A stretch of 64,000 nucleotides of DNA from PALSA-243 sp049522755 (GTDB lineage: Bacteria; Acidobacteriota; Terriglobia; Bryobacterales; Bryobacteraceae), in contig JBEKNN010000003.1 of the NCBI GenBank assembly GCA_049522755.1, forward strand, positions 1 through 64,000. The letters are read 5' to 3'. Below the pieces are notes generated by a model, which made no database searches, was not told where the DNA came from, and saw only the letters and a list, made by a program, of their open reading frames with translations. A program made the translations under genes and the position numbers. Positions 9,743 through 18,244 of the stretch are shown one piece after another (position 1 is the first letter of the stretch; every line of letters begins with the position of its first letter).

Positions 9743-11026
9743 CTAGGGCGTGTAAGCTTCGAAGCCGGCCCGCTCCATCCCGCGCTGAGCCTCGGGACTT
9801 TTCATGAAGGTATTCCAGACGAACCCGGTGCGGGCATTCTCCACCATCACCATGGTGATGCCTGTATCGATTCCGACTACATCGCTGTCATACCATTTCT
9901 TGAGTGGGTTGAACGCATTCACCAGGCCGTAGCGGGACCACGTTCGGTCGCCATAGCGGCTCTTCATAGCCCGCAGCACGCGCATGCACTCCGACGGAAG
10001 AAACGGCAGCGAGCCGGCGGAAGCGCTAGGGACGACTGTCCCATCGATGGGACCAATCGCAGGAGGACCGCCCCAAGCCACGTACCCATGCTGGGAATCC
10101 GAGGCGCTGATGCCCCACAAATCCTCGCTGTAATCCGGAAACTGCTTCGCCAGATCAAGGCAGAAGCGCCGGTGGACGGCGGTAGCGGTAACAGAGTTTT
10201 GAAAATAATCGGCGTAATGGTCGCGCTTGTTCCGGAAATCGAACCACGCCTGTGAGTACTGGTGGATAAACAGGGGTGCGAATGCGCCAATGTAACGCAT
10301 CCCGTCGTATTCGAAGACGGTGCGCTTCCAACTGTTCCAGGCTTCCGGCGGCAAAGGATGGGAAGATGACCCCAGGCCCAAAAGGTACATCATCATCAGT
10401 TCGCTGTAGCCATCCCAGCGATAAGGCAGGAAGCCGAGTTCGGGCATCCATCCATGGGCCAGCAGCGAAGTGTCCTCGGATAGCCAGCTCCAGTCTACGC
10501 GGTTGAAGATGGCATAGGCCAGATCGCCGATCTCTTCCACGCGAAAGTGCCGGCTGCAGGTGAGCACGCCGCACAGCAGAATGGCTGTATCCACCGAAGA
10601 AACTTCCGAATCCCACTGCCGCTCCCCGGTATCCACGTGCGCGAAGTGATAGAAAAAGCCCCTATGGTTGGGCAGCTTTTTCCATAGGAAACGAAGCGCT
10701 GTCAGAGCGCGGTCTCGCGCTTGCGGGTAACTGAGATAGCCGCGGTTTTCCGCTATGCAGAGAGCGGTCAACCCGAAACCGGTAGCTGCAATGCTGGCGA
10801 CGATCCCACGGTCGGCCACGCGCACGTTGCACCGGTCCTTTACCAGTCCGGTTTGGGGGCTCGCCTGCTCCCAAAAATAGAGATAGGTAGCACGCTCCAG
10901 TTCGTCAAGGAACGCCTCTTCCTCGTCCGAAAAGGGGACTTTCGCCTGCGACGCGCGAAGTCCGGAAACCAGACTCAAGCCGTGCGCCAGGACCGTCTGC
11001 TTCAGCAGATTGCGGCGCGAAACCAT
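9743..11026 (-). CDS. Secreted glycoamylase family protein (PF10091, GH144-like)
   Basis: A 427-residue (alpha/alpha)6-barrel enzyme of the PF10091 family; characterised GH144 members are endo-beta-1,2-glucanases. Family blocks include TGFGLTALCI, WMPELGFLPYRWDGYSE, WGISASDSQHGYVAWGGPP and the C-terminal GFVWNTFMKSPEAQRGM. I placed the start at ATG 11026 because it opens a twin-arginine signal (MVSRRNLLKQ followed by a hydrophobic stretch ending ASQA); the longer in-frame extension to 11272 runs into the divergent promoter region and looks non-coding. The protein is similar throughout to the one at 12199-13503 and, more distantly, to the last domain of the glucan synthase. A role in cutting the exported glucan is inferred; older annotations say glucoamylase. 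Confidence 0.88.
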   Translation of the reverse strand: MVSRRNLLKQTVLAHGLSLVSGLRASQAKVPFSDEEEAFLDELERATYLYFWEQASPQTGLVKDRCNVRVADRGIVASIAATGFGLTALCIAENRGYLSYPQARDRALTALRFLWKKLPNHRGFFYHFAHVDTGERQWDSEVSSVDTAILLCGVLTCSRHFRVEEIGDLAYAIFNRVDWSWLSEDTSLLAHGWMPELGFLPYRWDGYSELMMMYLLGLGSSSHPLPPEAWNSWKRTVFEYDGMRYIGAFAPLFIHQYSQAWFDFRNKRDHYADYFQNSVTATAVHRRFCLDLAKQFPDYSEDLWGISASDSQHGYVAWGGPPAIGPIDGTVVPSASAGSLPFLPSECMRVLRAMKSRYGDRTWSRYGLVNAFNPLKKWYDSDVVGIDTGITMVMVENARTGFVWNTFMKSPEAQRGMERAGFEAYTP

Positions 11027-11191
11027 CTGCCGGCGCACCCGCTTTCTCTTGGCCAGACGCTGGATGATCCCATCTGCTATAAGCCCCTCACTATTGTAAA
11101 TCGTCCGAACATGGGATATGTGGGTCAAAGCACACATTGCATGAAGATCTCTCGCCTGAGACCATTCTCCCGCTGGGGCGCGTCGTAAGAT

Positions 11192-12166
11192 ATGGCCGTG
11201 AGCGGCAAGAGCACTATCGAATCGGGCGTGGCCATCGGCGTCGCAGTGTTGGCTATCGTACTGATAGCGCATTTCATCACCCGGATTCCCCTCACTATTC
11301 GCGGGGCCGTGGTCACTAGCGCGCCCGATGCCACTAAGGAACTGCCAATCGCGGATGTAGAAGTTACCGTAGTTGGCCCCCAGGTAAGCGTCGTTCGATC
11401 CGACGCCTCAGGATCCTTCAATGTCGTAATGCGGCGTCCCTTGCCGTTGAGCCAACCGATCACTCTCCAGTTCCGCCATCCCGACTATCTGCCTCTCGAC
11501 CTGCATAACGTCGACGGTGATAAGTTATACATCGCACACTTGACTCCTCGGGCTCGTGCCGCCGCGGACCAGGGATCCGAGGCCGCCCTTGCCCACGTGG
11601 TTGCCAAGTATTTCATTAGCGCCACCACTAAGGTAAACATAGGAAGCGCGGTGAAAACTCTACAAGTGGTGAATACAGGCAACCTGCCCTGCCAGGGACA
11701 CGGTCCCTGCTCGCCGGACGGGCAATGGACAGCCGCGACGGGCGCGGCGGCGATAGATGCCGGCGCCGGCAATGAGTTTCACAACGCACGCGCTTCCTGT
11801 ATCGCCGGACCGTGCCCTTTTACAAGGATCGAGGATAGTCTTTCGAGTGACAGCCAGACTTTCCGGGTCACGGCTCTGGACTGGTCCGACACAGCCACGT
11901 TTTTATTGGAGGCGGAAGTCTTTAAGCGGATGGTCAGTGACGTTCTGCTTCAATCCTACCCAGTGATCTTCGACCGCGCCTTGACCTTTACTTTGCCCGC
12001 CGCGGCAGCGGGCGTGAGCATCCAGGCCGAGCTGGATGGAACCGTAATTGTCTTCCCTCTGGGTCCTTCGCTCTCCCTGAGCTGGGCGAATTGCCAGGTC
12101 GTCGTGAACAAAGATCAGACTAAGGTCTATCGCTGCGAACTTAAATCCGGGTATCGCTTTCTATAG
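11192..12166 (+). CDS. Membrane-anchored protein with carboxypeptidase-regulatory-like domain
   Basis: A 324-residue protein that I do not recognise as a named family. One hydrophobic helix at about residues 12-30 (IGVAVLAIVLIAHFI) should anchor it, leaving the rest outside the cytoplasm. Residues 35-110 resemble a transthyretin-like carboxypeptidase-regulatory domain: strands around IRGAVV, VEVTVVGP, SDASGSFNVVM and LQFRHPDY. The rest is beta-rich with four cysteines (CQGHGPC and CIAGPC), which suggests disulfides. It is divergent from the glycoamylase gene at 11026, with about 165 bases between the two starts for both promoters. It sits between two secreted PF10091 enzymes and could be a surface-binding partner, but there is no direct evidence. 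Confidence 0.78.
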   Translation: MAVSGKSTIESGVAIGVAVLAIVLIAHFITRIPLTIRGAVVTSAPDATKELPIADVEVTVVGPQVSVVRSDASGSFNVVMRRPLPLSQPITLQFRHPDYLPLDLHNVDGDKLYIAHLTPRARAAADQGSEAALAHVVAKYFISATTKVNIGSAVKTLQVVNTGNLPCQGHGPCSPDGQWTAATGAAAIDAGAGNEFHNARASCIAGPCPFTRIEDSLSSDSQTFRVTALDWSDTATFLLEAEVFKRMVSDVLLQSYPVIFDRALTFTLPAAAAGVSIQAELDGTVIVFPLGPSLSLSWANCQVVVNKDQTKVYRCELKSGYRFL

Positions 12167-12198
12167 CCGCGGAGTCATCGACATGGCCGGCGTTGCGC

Positions 12199-13503
12199 CT
12201 ACTTCTTCACCAGCCCTGCCAAATCCATGGCGCGCTGGATCTCCGGATTTTTCATAAACCATTTCCACACAAATCCGCTACGCAGGTTCTCGGCGCTGAG
12301 CAACGTGATCCCAACATCGATGCCGATCACATTGGGCGCGACCCATCCATTGTTGGGATTGAAGGCGTCCGTAAAGCCATACCGGCCGTAGATCCTATCG
12401 CCATACTGCTTCTTCATAGCTTGCAGCGCGGGCAGGGCGATATCCGGAGTTAGCATCAAGGATCCAGCGGGAGCGCACGGCACTACCGAGCCATCGATGT
12501 TCTTAGTGGCCGGCGGTCCGCCCCAAGCAGTATAACCGTGCTCACTGGTGGAACTGGTGATTCCCCATACGTTTTCAGAATAAGCCGGAAATTCCTTTTT
12601 GAGGTCGATGCAGAACTGACGGTGCGCGCGCGTTGCCGTAATCGCGTTGCCCCACCAATCGGCATGGGAGCCGCGCGCCTCGCGGCGGTCTCTGAAGTCT
12701 GCCCAGGCAAATGGATATTGGTAGGTCCAAAGCAGCGAAACGCCGATATAGTTGTAACCCGCGTAGCTATTGGGATTCCGCTCCCATGCGTACCACGACT
12801 CCGGCGGCAGAGGACGCGACGGAGCGCCGATGCCCACCAGGTACATTAGTGCCAGCTGACAGTACTTCTCATAACGTGCGGCAAGGAGCCCGGTCTCGGG
12901 ACGATAGCCGTGAGACATCAGATAGGGGTCGCCATTGCGGATCCAATCGTAGTCTACGCGCTGGTAGATCTTCATTGTCAGGCGGGCGATTTCCGGATCT
13001 TCATGGAAGTATTGTCTGGCAGTGAGGGCTCCGGCGAATAGCCAGGTGTCGTCACTGACGGACACTTCGCTGGTCCCGTTGCGCTCACCGGTGATTACAT
13101 TAATGAAGTGATAAAACCAGCCATGCTCGTCCTTAGCCTGATCCGCATAGAAGCGCAGCGTGTTGAGCACCCGCTCGCGGGCCTTGTCGCGCGAGATCCA
13201 GCCGCGCTCCGCGCCAATGCAAAGCGCGGTGAGGCCGAAACCTGTCGCACCGGTGCTGCCGACGTCGCGCGCACTACCCTCGACCAGAGCGCCGTCCAGC
13301 CCGGTCTTATCCCGAGTGACGCCGGTGTGCGGATCCGACTGTTCCCAGAAGAACTGAAAGGAACGGTGGGAGATATCTTCGAGGAAGGCATCCTGTGCGG
13401 CACTTAATGCCTGGGGTTGCGCCCGGTTTTGCGCATGAGCTAGCTGGGCGATTGCCGGAAGACCGGCTGCGCCCGCGGCGATAAATGACCGCCGTGTCTG
13501 CAT
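12199..13503 (-). CDS. Secreted glycoamylase family protein (PF10091, GH144-like), second copy
   Basis: A 434-residue paralogue of the enzyme at 9743-11026. It begins with a twin-arginine-type signal (MQTRRSFIAAGAAGLPAIAQ, cleavage after AHA) and then shows the family blocks: FFWEQSDPHTGVTRDK, TGFGLTALCI, SEVSVSDDTW, SHGYRPETGLLAARY, WGITSSTSEHGYTAWGGPP, YGFTDAFNPNNGW and GFVWKWFMKNPEIQRAM. A PF10091 enzyme of the GH144 type would cut beta-1,2-glucan. Immediately upstream on the same strand lie the remains of a TonB-dependent receptor C-terminus (13530-13775), so the ancestral unit was probably receptor followed by hydrolase. Domain assignment is firm; substrate is inferred. Confidence 0.88.
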   Translation of the reverse strand: MQTRRSFIAAGAAGLPAIAQLAHAQNRAQPQALSAAQDAFLEDISHRSFQFFWEQSDPHTGVTRDKTGLDGALVEGSARDVGSTGATGFGLTALCIGAERGWISRDKARERVLNTLRFYADQAKDEHGWFYHFINVITGERNGTSEVSVSDDTWLFAGALTARQYFHEDPEIARLTMKIYQRVDYDWIRNGDPYLMSHGYRPETGLLAARYEKYCQLALMYLVGIGAPSRPLPPESWYAWERNPNSYAGYNYIGVSLLWTYQYPFAWADFRDRREARGSHADWWGNAITATRAHRQFCIDLKKEFPAYSENVWGITSSTSEHGYTAWGGPPATKNIDGSVVPCAPAGSLMLTPDIALPALQAMKKQYGDRIYGRYGFTDAFNPNNGWVAPNVIGIDVGITLLSAENLRSGFVWKWFMKNPEIQRAMDLAGLVKK

Positions 13504-13529
13504 ATGTTCTACACCTATTATCTCGCAGG

Positions 13530-13775
13530 CGCCGGACGCTTGGAAATCGATCCGCAGAGCTAACTCGACTACGCGCTGGTCGGGTTGAATACCGCTCTGC
13601 TGAAAGCTGAACCGGGATTCGCAAAGTGCGGAGTATTGGCAACATTGTAAACCGGGGTGCGAAATTGCACATGCTGGCTCTCAGGCCGAAGCTGAGTGGG
13701 AAATTTGCAGCCCGAGAGCGGGAACGACCGGCGCGCGTTATGGAAGTCTGGATGATATCGCTTGTATGGCGACAA
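13530..13775 (-). pseudogene. Remnant of Oar-like TonB-dependent receptor C-terminus
   Basis: Reading the minus strand gives RPESQHVQFRTPVYNVANT, then PHFANPGSAFSR, a stop, and in the next frame RVVELALRIDF. This follows the last 50 residues of the intact receptor at 23912-27130 (ERQSVELRFEAFNSLNHTN, then FGNPGTTFG, then RIVQMAIRYRF) in order and spacing. One frameshift separates the two parts, the terminal stop codon is missing, and nothing of the barrel is recognisable upstream of about 13775. The remnant ends about 25 bases before the start of the secreted glycoamylase. The hypothesis is a decayed receptor gene once co-transcribed with that enzyme. Confidence 0.65.
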
Positions 13776-13859
13776 TAGCGGGAGCCAAGGGTCAGAGGTT
13801 GTCCGATAACGGCAACGGCCCCAAGCCCCGGTTTTCCATTTCCACGTTAGGATATACCC

Positions 13860-14468
13860 ATGCGAGTGTTCTTGGTTTCCACAAGCCTTGTTTCCGTAGC
13901 TTTCCTGCTATCTGCTCAAGATGCAGGCCGCGGAGGTCAGCCTAGAGGTGGAGCTGCGCCGCCAGCTATGACTTTGACCATTCCGGGGTTTCCCGACGGC
14001 GGCCAGATTCCCGTTAAGTTCAGTCAGGCCGCTCCCGGCGTTGCCGTTGGCGAGGGTACCTCGCCGGCGATGAGCTGGGCCAACGTGCCCACCGGCACGC
14101 AGAGTTTCTTCCTCAACATGCACGACATGGATCTCGCCCGCAACAAGACAACTGACGATCAGGCGCACTGGGTTCTTTGGAACATTCCGGCGACCGCGGC
14201 CGGCTTGCCCGAAGGCGTACCCAAGGGATCGCAATTGGCCGACGGAAGTTATCAGATCAGCGCCACAGGACCCATGTACCGCGGTCCGGGGGCTGCCGCG
14301 AACGGCCCGTTCCACCACTACGTGTTTGAGCTCTACGCCCTGGACATTAAGCTGGACGTGAAACCATCGGCCGACGCTTTCGAAACGCGCGCCAACGTGA
14401 TGAAAGCGATTCAGGGTCACATCCTGGCGAAAGCGGTCTACGGGGGCCTGTTCCGGCGTCCGCAGTAA
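13860..14468 (+). CDS. YbhB/YbcL family (PEBP-like) secreted protein
   Basis: A 202-residue phosphatidylethanolamine-binding-protein-fold protein. It has an N-terminal signal peptide (MRVFLVSTSLVSVAFLLSAQ) and a short Gly/Pro/Arg linker, then the family signature: SPAMSWANVPTGTQSFFLNM, the MHDMD loop, AHWVLWNIPA, and GPFHHYVFELYALD near the C-terminus. Bacterial members bind small anionic ligands; their physiological role is poorly known. No partner gene is evident: the gene stands alone between the receptor remnant and the PQQ dehydrogenase. Fold assignment is secure; function is open. Confidence 0.9.
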   Translation: MRVFLVSTSLVSVAFLLSAQDAGRGGQPRGGAAPPAMTLTIPGFPDGGQIPVKFSQAAPGVAVGEGTSPAMSWANVPTGTQSFFLNMHDMDLARNKTTDDQAHWVLWNIPATAAGLPEGVPKGSQLADGSYQISATGPMYRGPGAAANGPFHHYVFELYALDIKLDVKPSADAFETRANVMKAIQGHILAKAVYGGLFRRPQ

Positions 14469-14576
14469 TCGTTCAGGGAACGACAGGAGTCTCGATTCTC
14501 TGCCAGCCACCGCAACCTCAACCGCATAGCGTCCGCGGCCCTCATGGGCGACTACGCTTAACCTTCACGGTCCCCC

Positions 14577-14622
14577 GTCGTCGCTCCACGTCGTCGCTCC
14601 ACGTCGTCGCTCCACGTCGTCG
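14577..14622. repeat. Tandem 13-bp repeat, 3.5 copies
   Basis: Unit GTCGTCGCTCCAC at 14577-14589, 14590-14602 and 14603-14615, followed by a partial GTCGTCG to 14622; all copies are identical. It lies in the 475-base spacer between the PEBP gene and the PQQ dehydrogenase, a spacer that otherwise holds only a REP-like hairpin (14692-14721). The unit length of 13 is not a multiple of three, consistent with a non-coding repeat. Confidence 0.9.
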
Positions 14623-14691
14623 GAGGCCGCCGCCCGCTTCGCGCATATTATGAAGCGCGCCGTCACTCCGGCCGCCTTAATCCACGGTATT

Positions 14692-14721
14692 CGGTGAGAT
14701 GCGTCCGCATCCGGCTCGCCG
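14692..14721. repeat. REP-like hairpin, copy A
   Basis: Arms CGGTGA (14692-14697) and TCGCCG (14716-14721), allowing one G-T pair, around the core GATGCGTCCGCATCCGGC. Core and arms resemble copies at 17256-17291 and 18028-18070. It lies upstream of the PQQ dehydrogenase. Confidence 0.5.
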
Positions 14722-14943
14722 TGGGTCGGGTTGCCTTCATATGAATCGCGCGCTAACTTTGGGTGATGCAGACCCTCTGCAAAACGGAAGGCCGCATCCT
14801 TGGTTTCGTCGACAGTGAACTGGCCCGTGCACACGGAAGCGAGAGTATCGGACAGGACTTGGCCGAATCCGGTAGAGCAGTATTCGGCGGCGCTGCGAAT
14901 GTCGAGCGCTGCGCCGTATGTCAGTTCTTGGAGCGTCGACAAT

Positions 14944-17133
14944 ATGAGATTCGTCACTGACCGCTTCGTACTCCTGTTTCGATGGTCTGTTTCCGTTGTC
15001 CTAAGCATGGCGGCGCCTGCCGCAGTTGCCGCGCAGGAAGCGCCGCGGCAGCCCATCGGGGCCTTGACTGACGCACAGGCTCAGTCGGGACGCGCCATCT
15101 ACAATCGGAATTGCGCCGGTTGTCACGGCGTCAACTTTGAAGGATCGGGCGACGCCCCATCGCTCGCCGGGGGCACCTTCATGCTCAAGTGGGGACCCAA
15201 GATGGTGAGCGAGCTTTTTGGCGAAATTCTCCAGACTATGCCGCCCGCCAATCCGGGATCGCTCGGCGAGCTGGCGGCGTTGAACGCAACCGCATACATC
15301 CTGCAGCGCAACGGCGCTCAGACTGGCCATCAGGCGCTGACTCCGGGCGCTACCACTCCAATCGGCGCGGTTGCCATTGGCCGCGCGGCACAGACGGCTC
15401 CGGCTGCTCAAGGCTCTGGTCGCGGCGGCGTTGGCTCGATCGTGCTCGGTGCGGGATCGACGGCCGGACAAGGCGGAGGCGCCGCCTCGACGAACCGCGG
15501 CGTCAGTGTTCCGGGCGAGGTCAAGAGCTATGTCCCTGTGACGCCTGAGATGCTCAAGAACCCGCCTCCCGAGGATTGGCTCATTTTCGGGCGCAACTAT
15601 CAGAGATATAGCTACAGCCCTCTCAATCAGATCACCCGGGAAAACGTAAAGAACCTGCAGCTGAAATGGACTTGGGCAATGAACGACTCGGGGGCGAACC
15701 AGACCACGCCGATCGTGCACAATGGCGTGATCTATCTTGCGAGCCCGAGTAACATCGTCCAGGCGATCGATGCGAAGACGGGTGACTTGATTTGGGAAAC
15801 ACGCGTTGGTCCGGATCAGGCCCCGGGCTACGGGGGAATTCGCAGTATCGCCATCGCCGAAGACAAGGTGCTGCTGCCGACCAGCGATGCGCACATGGTG
15901 GCGATCAATGCCCGCAACGGGCAGATTCTCTGGGACACGCCCGCATCCGACAAACCACATGTCTCCACCAGCGGCGACATCGTCATTGGCGACAAAGTGC
16001 TAATGGGGCTAACCGGCTGCGCGCGCTTTGACGGCGAGGGCTGTTACATTTCCGCATTCGACATCCACAGCGGGCAGCGCGTGTGGCGGTTCTATACGAT
16101 TCCGCGCGAAGGGCAGCCTGGCAGCGAAACCTGGGGCAGCCTGCCGATGAACAATCGCGCGGGGACAGAGACATGGCTGGCGGGCAGCTACGATCCCGAT
16201 CTCAACCTCACTTACTGGGGCGTTGCGCAATCGAAGCCGTGGAATTTTCTCAGCCGTAAGCTAACGCCGTTCGATAAGACGCTTTTTGCGAACTCGACCA
16301 TTGCCCTGAATCCGGAAACCGGCAGGCTGGCATGGTATTTCCAGCATGCGCCGGGTGAATCGTTCGACCTCGACGAAGTCTTCGAGCGCGTGCTCATTGA
16401 TATCGGCGATCAAAAACTGTCGTTCAGCGCCGGCAAGGCGGGCATCCTCTGGAAGCTGGATCGCAGGACCGGACAGTACCTCGGCAGCAAAGAAATGGTC
16501 AAGCAGACGGTGTGGGAGCGCATCGATCCTAAGACCGGCGCGCCGCGGTATCGCACGGACATCCTCGAGATGCAGCTCAACAAGCCGATCAAAGTCTGCC
16601 CGAGCACGGAAGGTGGGAAGAATTGGCAAGCGATGAGCTACAATCCGCCGACCGGGCTGCTGATCGTGCCGCTCAGCCAGTCGTGCATGGAATTTACCGC
16701 GCGCGAGGTCGATTTCAACGGTAATGGCGGAGGAGGCGGGGACCGCAAATTCGTGCCGATGCCGGACACCAACGGTAACATCGGCAAGCTTGCCGCGTAC
16801 GACGTGAGGACCCTGAACGAGCTGTGGAAATACGAACAACATGCGCCATTCCTTACGGCCGCGTTATCCACTGCGGGCGGCTGGGTGCTGGTCGGTGACA
16901 TCAATCGCGGCGTCCATATTCTGGACGTGAGGACCGGGCAGATGTTGTGGGAGACGCGCCTCGGCACATCGGTGCAGGGCTTCCCGGTGACTTACAGCGT
17001 CGACGGAAAGCAGTACATCGCGGTGATGACCGGACTGGGCGGCGGCAGCCCCCGCAATGTGCCGGCAGCGATCGCGCCGGATATCAAGATCCCGCAGAGC
17101 GGCCAGGCATTATACGTTTTCGCGCTGCCTTAG
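14944..17133 (+). CDS. PQQ-dependent dehydrogenase with N-terminal cytochrome c domain
   Basis: A 729-residue periplasmic quinohaemoprotein, probably oxidising an alcohol or sugar and passing electrons through its own haem. Signal peptide at residues 1-30; the c-type haem motif CAGCH at 57-61 with a likely distal Met in QTMPP (about 99); a Gly/Ala-rich linker; then an eight-bladed PQQ propeller from about 200, with DWLIFGRNYQRYSYSPLNQI, WRFYTIPREGQPGSETWG, YDPDLNLTYWGVAQSKPWN and the tryptophan-docking repeats typical of the family. Start: ATG 14944 follows TTGGAG by about ten bases and opens the signal peptide; an ATG/GTG-led extension to 14800 looks spurious. The haem domain comes before the propeller, unlike classic quinohaemoprotein ADHs where it is C-terminal. 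Substrate unknown. Confidence 0.9.
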   Translation: MRFVTDRFVLLFRWSVSVVLSMAAPAAVAAQEAPRQPIGALTDAQAQSGRAIYNRNCAGCHGVNFEGSGDAPSLAGGTFMLKWGPKMVSELFGEILQTMPPANPGSLGELAALNATAYILQRNGAQTGHQALTPGATTPIGAVAIGRAAQTAPAAQGSGRGGVGSIVLGAGSTAGQGGGAASTNRGVSVPGEVKSYVPVTPEMLKNPPPEDWLIFGRNYQRYSYSPLNQITRENVKNLQLKWTWAMNDSGANQTTPIVHNGVIYLASPSNIVQAIDAKTGDLIWETRVGPDQAPGYGGIRSIAIAEDKVLLPTSDAHMVAINARNGQILWDTPASDKPHVSTSGDIVIGDKVLMGLTGCARFDGEGCYISAFDIHSGQRVWRFYTIPREGQPGSETWGSLPMNNRAGTETWLAGSYDPDLNLTYWGVAQSKPWNFLSRKLTPFDKTLFANSTIALNPETGRLAWYFQHAPGESFDLDEVFERVLIDIGDQKLSFSAGKAGILWKLDRRTGQYLGSKEMVKQTVWERIDPKTGAPRYRTDILEMQLNKPIKVCPSTEGGKNWQAMSYNPPTGLLIVPLSQSCMEFTAREVDFNGNGGGGGDRKFVPMPDTNGNIGKLAAYDVRTLNELWKYEQHAPFLTAALSTAGGWVLVGDINRGVHILDVRTGQMLWETRLGTSVQGFPVTYSVDGKQYIAVMTGLGGGSPRNVPAAIAPDIKIPQSGQALYVFALP

Positions 17134-17255
17134 ATACAACTTCGCTCTTCCTTATGAACTGTGGCCATCGCTGCGACCCCTTGCCCGGACGCGATATCGG
17201 GCGTGCATAGCGCTCCTTTGCCTGCGGGACGCCCTCGCAGCCGTCAAGCCCTCAG

Positions 17256-17291
17256 CCGGAGTGAGCAGTGGGTGAAATGCGCCCACTCCGG
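17256..17291. repeat. REP-like hairpin, copy B
   Basis: Arms CCGGAGTG (17256-17263) and CACTCCGG (17284-17291) are perfectly complementary, and the interior AGTGGG can also pair with CCCACT. The core GGGTGAAATGCGC matches the other two copies. It lies between the PQQ dehydrogenase and the stress-protein gene, where it could also act as a terminator stem, though no U-tract follows. Confidence 0.6.
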
Positions 17292-17394
17292 CTTGCGGTC
17301 GGAGCCGGCCAGCGGGTTCGGGCTTATGCGAAGCTTCAGTTTTGAGCACCAACATTGGTCCAAGTATGCGACTCTTAGAATCGAGGAGGATCGC

Positions 17395-17937
17395 ATGACG
17401 AACGAGAACGCAATCGTAGCCGTGTACAACGACCATGTTCAGGCTGAGCAGGCCGTGGATCAGCTCAAGAGGACCGGTTTCGACATGACGAAGCTGTCCA
17501 TTGTCGGCAAGGACTATCACACGGAAGAGAACGTCGTCGGGTATTACAACGCCGGCGACCGCATGAAGTATTGGGGAAAAATGGGCGCCTTTTGGGGCGG
17601 CGTCTGGGGCCTGCTGTTCGGCGCCGCGTTTTTTGTGGTGCCGGGTGTTGGGCCGGTGCTGGTAGCGGGCCCCGTTGCCGCCTGGATCGTCGCGGCCTTG
17701 GAAGGAGCGGCCGTCGTGGGTGGGCTGAGCGCGATCGGCGCCGGCCTGTACAGCATCGGTATTCCCAAGGACAGCATTCTCCGCTATGAGGTAGCGCTGA
17801 AGGCGGACAAGTTCCTGCTGATTGCGCACGGAACCGCGGACGAAGTGGCCAAGGCGAAAGAGACGATTGAACGGACCTCGCCCGTAGAGGTCAATGTTCA
17901 TGCTGACGGTAAACTCCAATCGGCCGGCGCTGTTTAG
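17395..17937 (+). CDS. DUF1269/YflT-like general stress protein
   Basis: A 180-residue protein with an alpha/beta N-terminal half of the heat-induced stress-protein type (AIVAVYNDHVQAEQAVDQL, MTKLSIVGKDY). A long Gly/Ala/Val hydrophobic central region follows (WGGVWGLLFGAAFFVVPGVG and VAAWIVAALEGAAVVGGLS), resembling a paired-helix membrane insert, and then a second alpha/beta unit (ADKFLLIAHGTADEVAKA). ATG 17395 is preceded by a near-perfect AGGAGGA seven bases away; the longer in-frame extension upstream has no such site. It is a single gene bracketed by two REP-like hairpins. The exact role is unknown; stress linkage comes from the family. Confidence 0.85.
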   Translation: MTNENAIVAVYNDHVQAEQAVDQLKRTGFDMTKLSIVGKDYHTEENVVGYYNAGDRMKYWGKMGAFWGGVWGLLFGAAFFVVPGVGPVLVAGPVAAWIVAALEGAAVVGGLSAIGAGLYSIGIPKDSILRYEVALKADKFLLIAHGTADEVAKAKETIERTSPVEVNVHADGKLQSAGAV

Positions 17938-18244
17938 AGCGTCCCGAATTGGTGATCCGATTTTCAGCCCCCGCATCCTTGCTGGGCTTGCCGCCCGCGT
18001 AGACTTCACGCCCACGGCCGGCGCGAGCAGCTCGGTGAAATGCTGCGCGCATCCGGCTCACCGTGAGCTGAGCGCCGCCAATCCGGCAGGTGCTCGTGGA
18101 TCGACAAGCCGACGAAATACGACGCCGTTAGCTTGCCCATCGGGCAAGGTAGCGCGGAGAGCTATTGGATTCTGCCGACTTTCCGTGCCCTTCGACTGAC
18201 AACCAGCCCGCAGTTCTATTGCCGCTGCGCCATCTTCGCCAGCG
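17938..18244. other. Spacer with REP-like hairpin, otherwise empty
   Basis: 307 bases between the stress protein and the convergent amidase. It contains REP-like copy C (18028-18070). A plus-strand frame reading YDAVSLPIGQGSAES then YWILPTFRALR near 18117-18197 has no start and could be a gene scrap, but I recognise nothing in it. Confidence 0.4.
18028..18070. repeat. REP-like hairpin, copy C
   Basis: Arms CAGCTCGGTGA (18028-18038) and TCACCGTGAGCTG (18058-18070) pair with a small bulge; the loop contains GCGCATCCGGC. The core sequence GGTGAAATGC...CATCCGGCT is shared with copies A and B. Confidence 0.6.

Noticed and set aside
14565..15056. 163-residue minus-strand open frame upstream of the PQQ dehydrogenase
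   Set aside because: It crosses the 13-bp repeats and a REP-like hairpin and runs antisense into the signal-peptide region; no family features.
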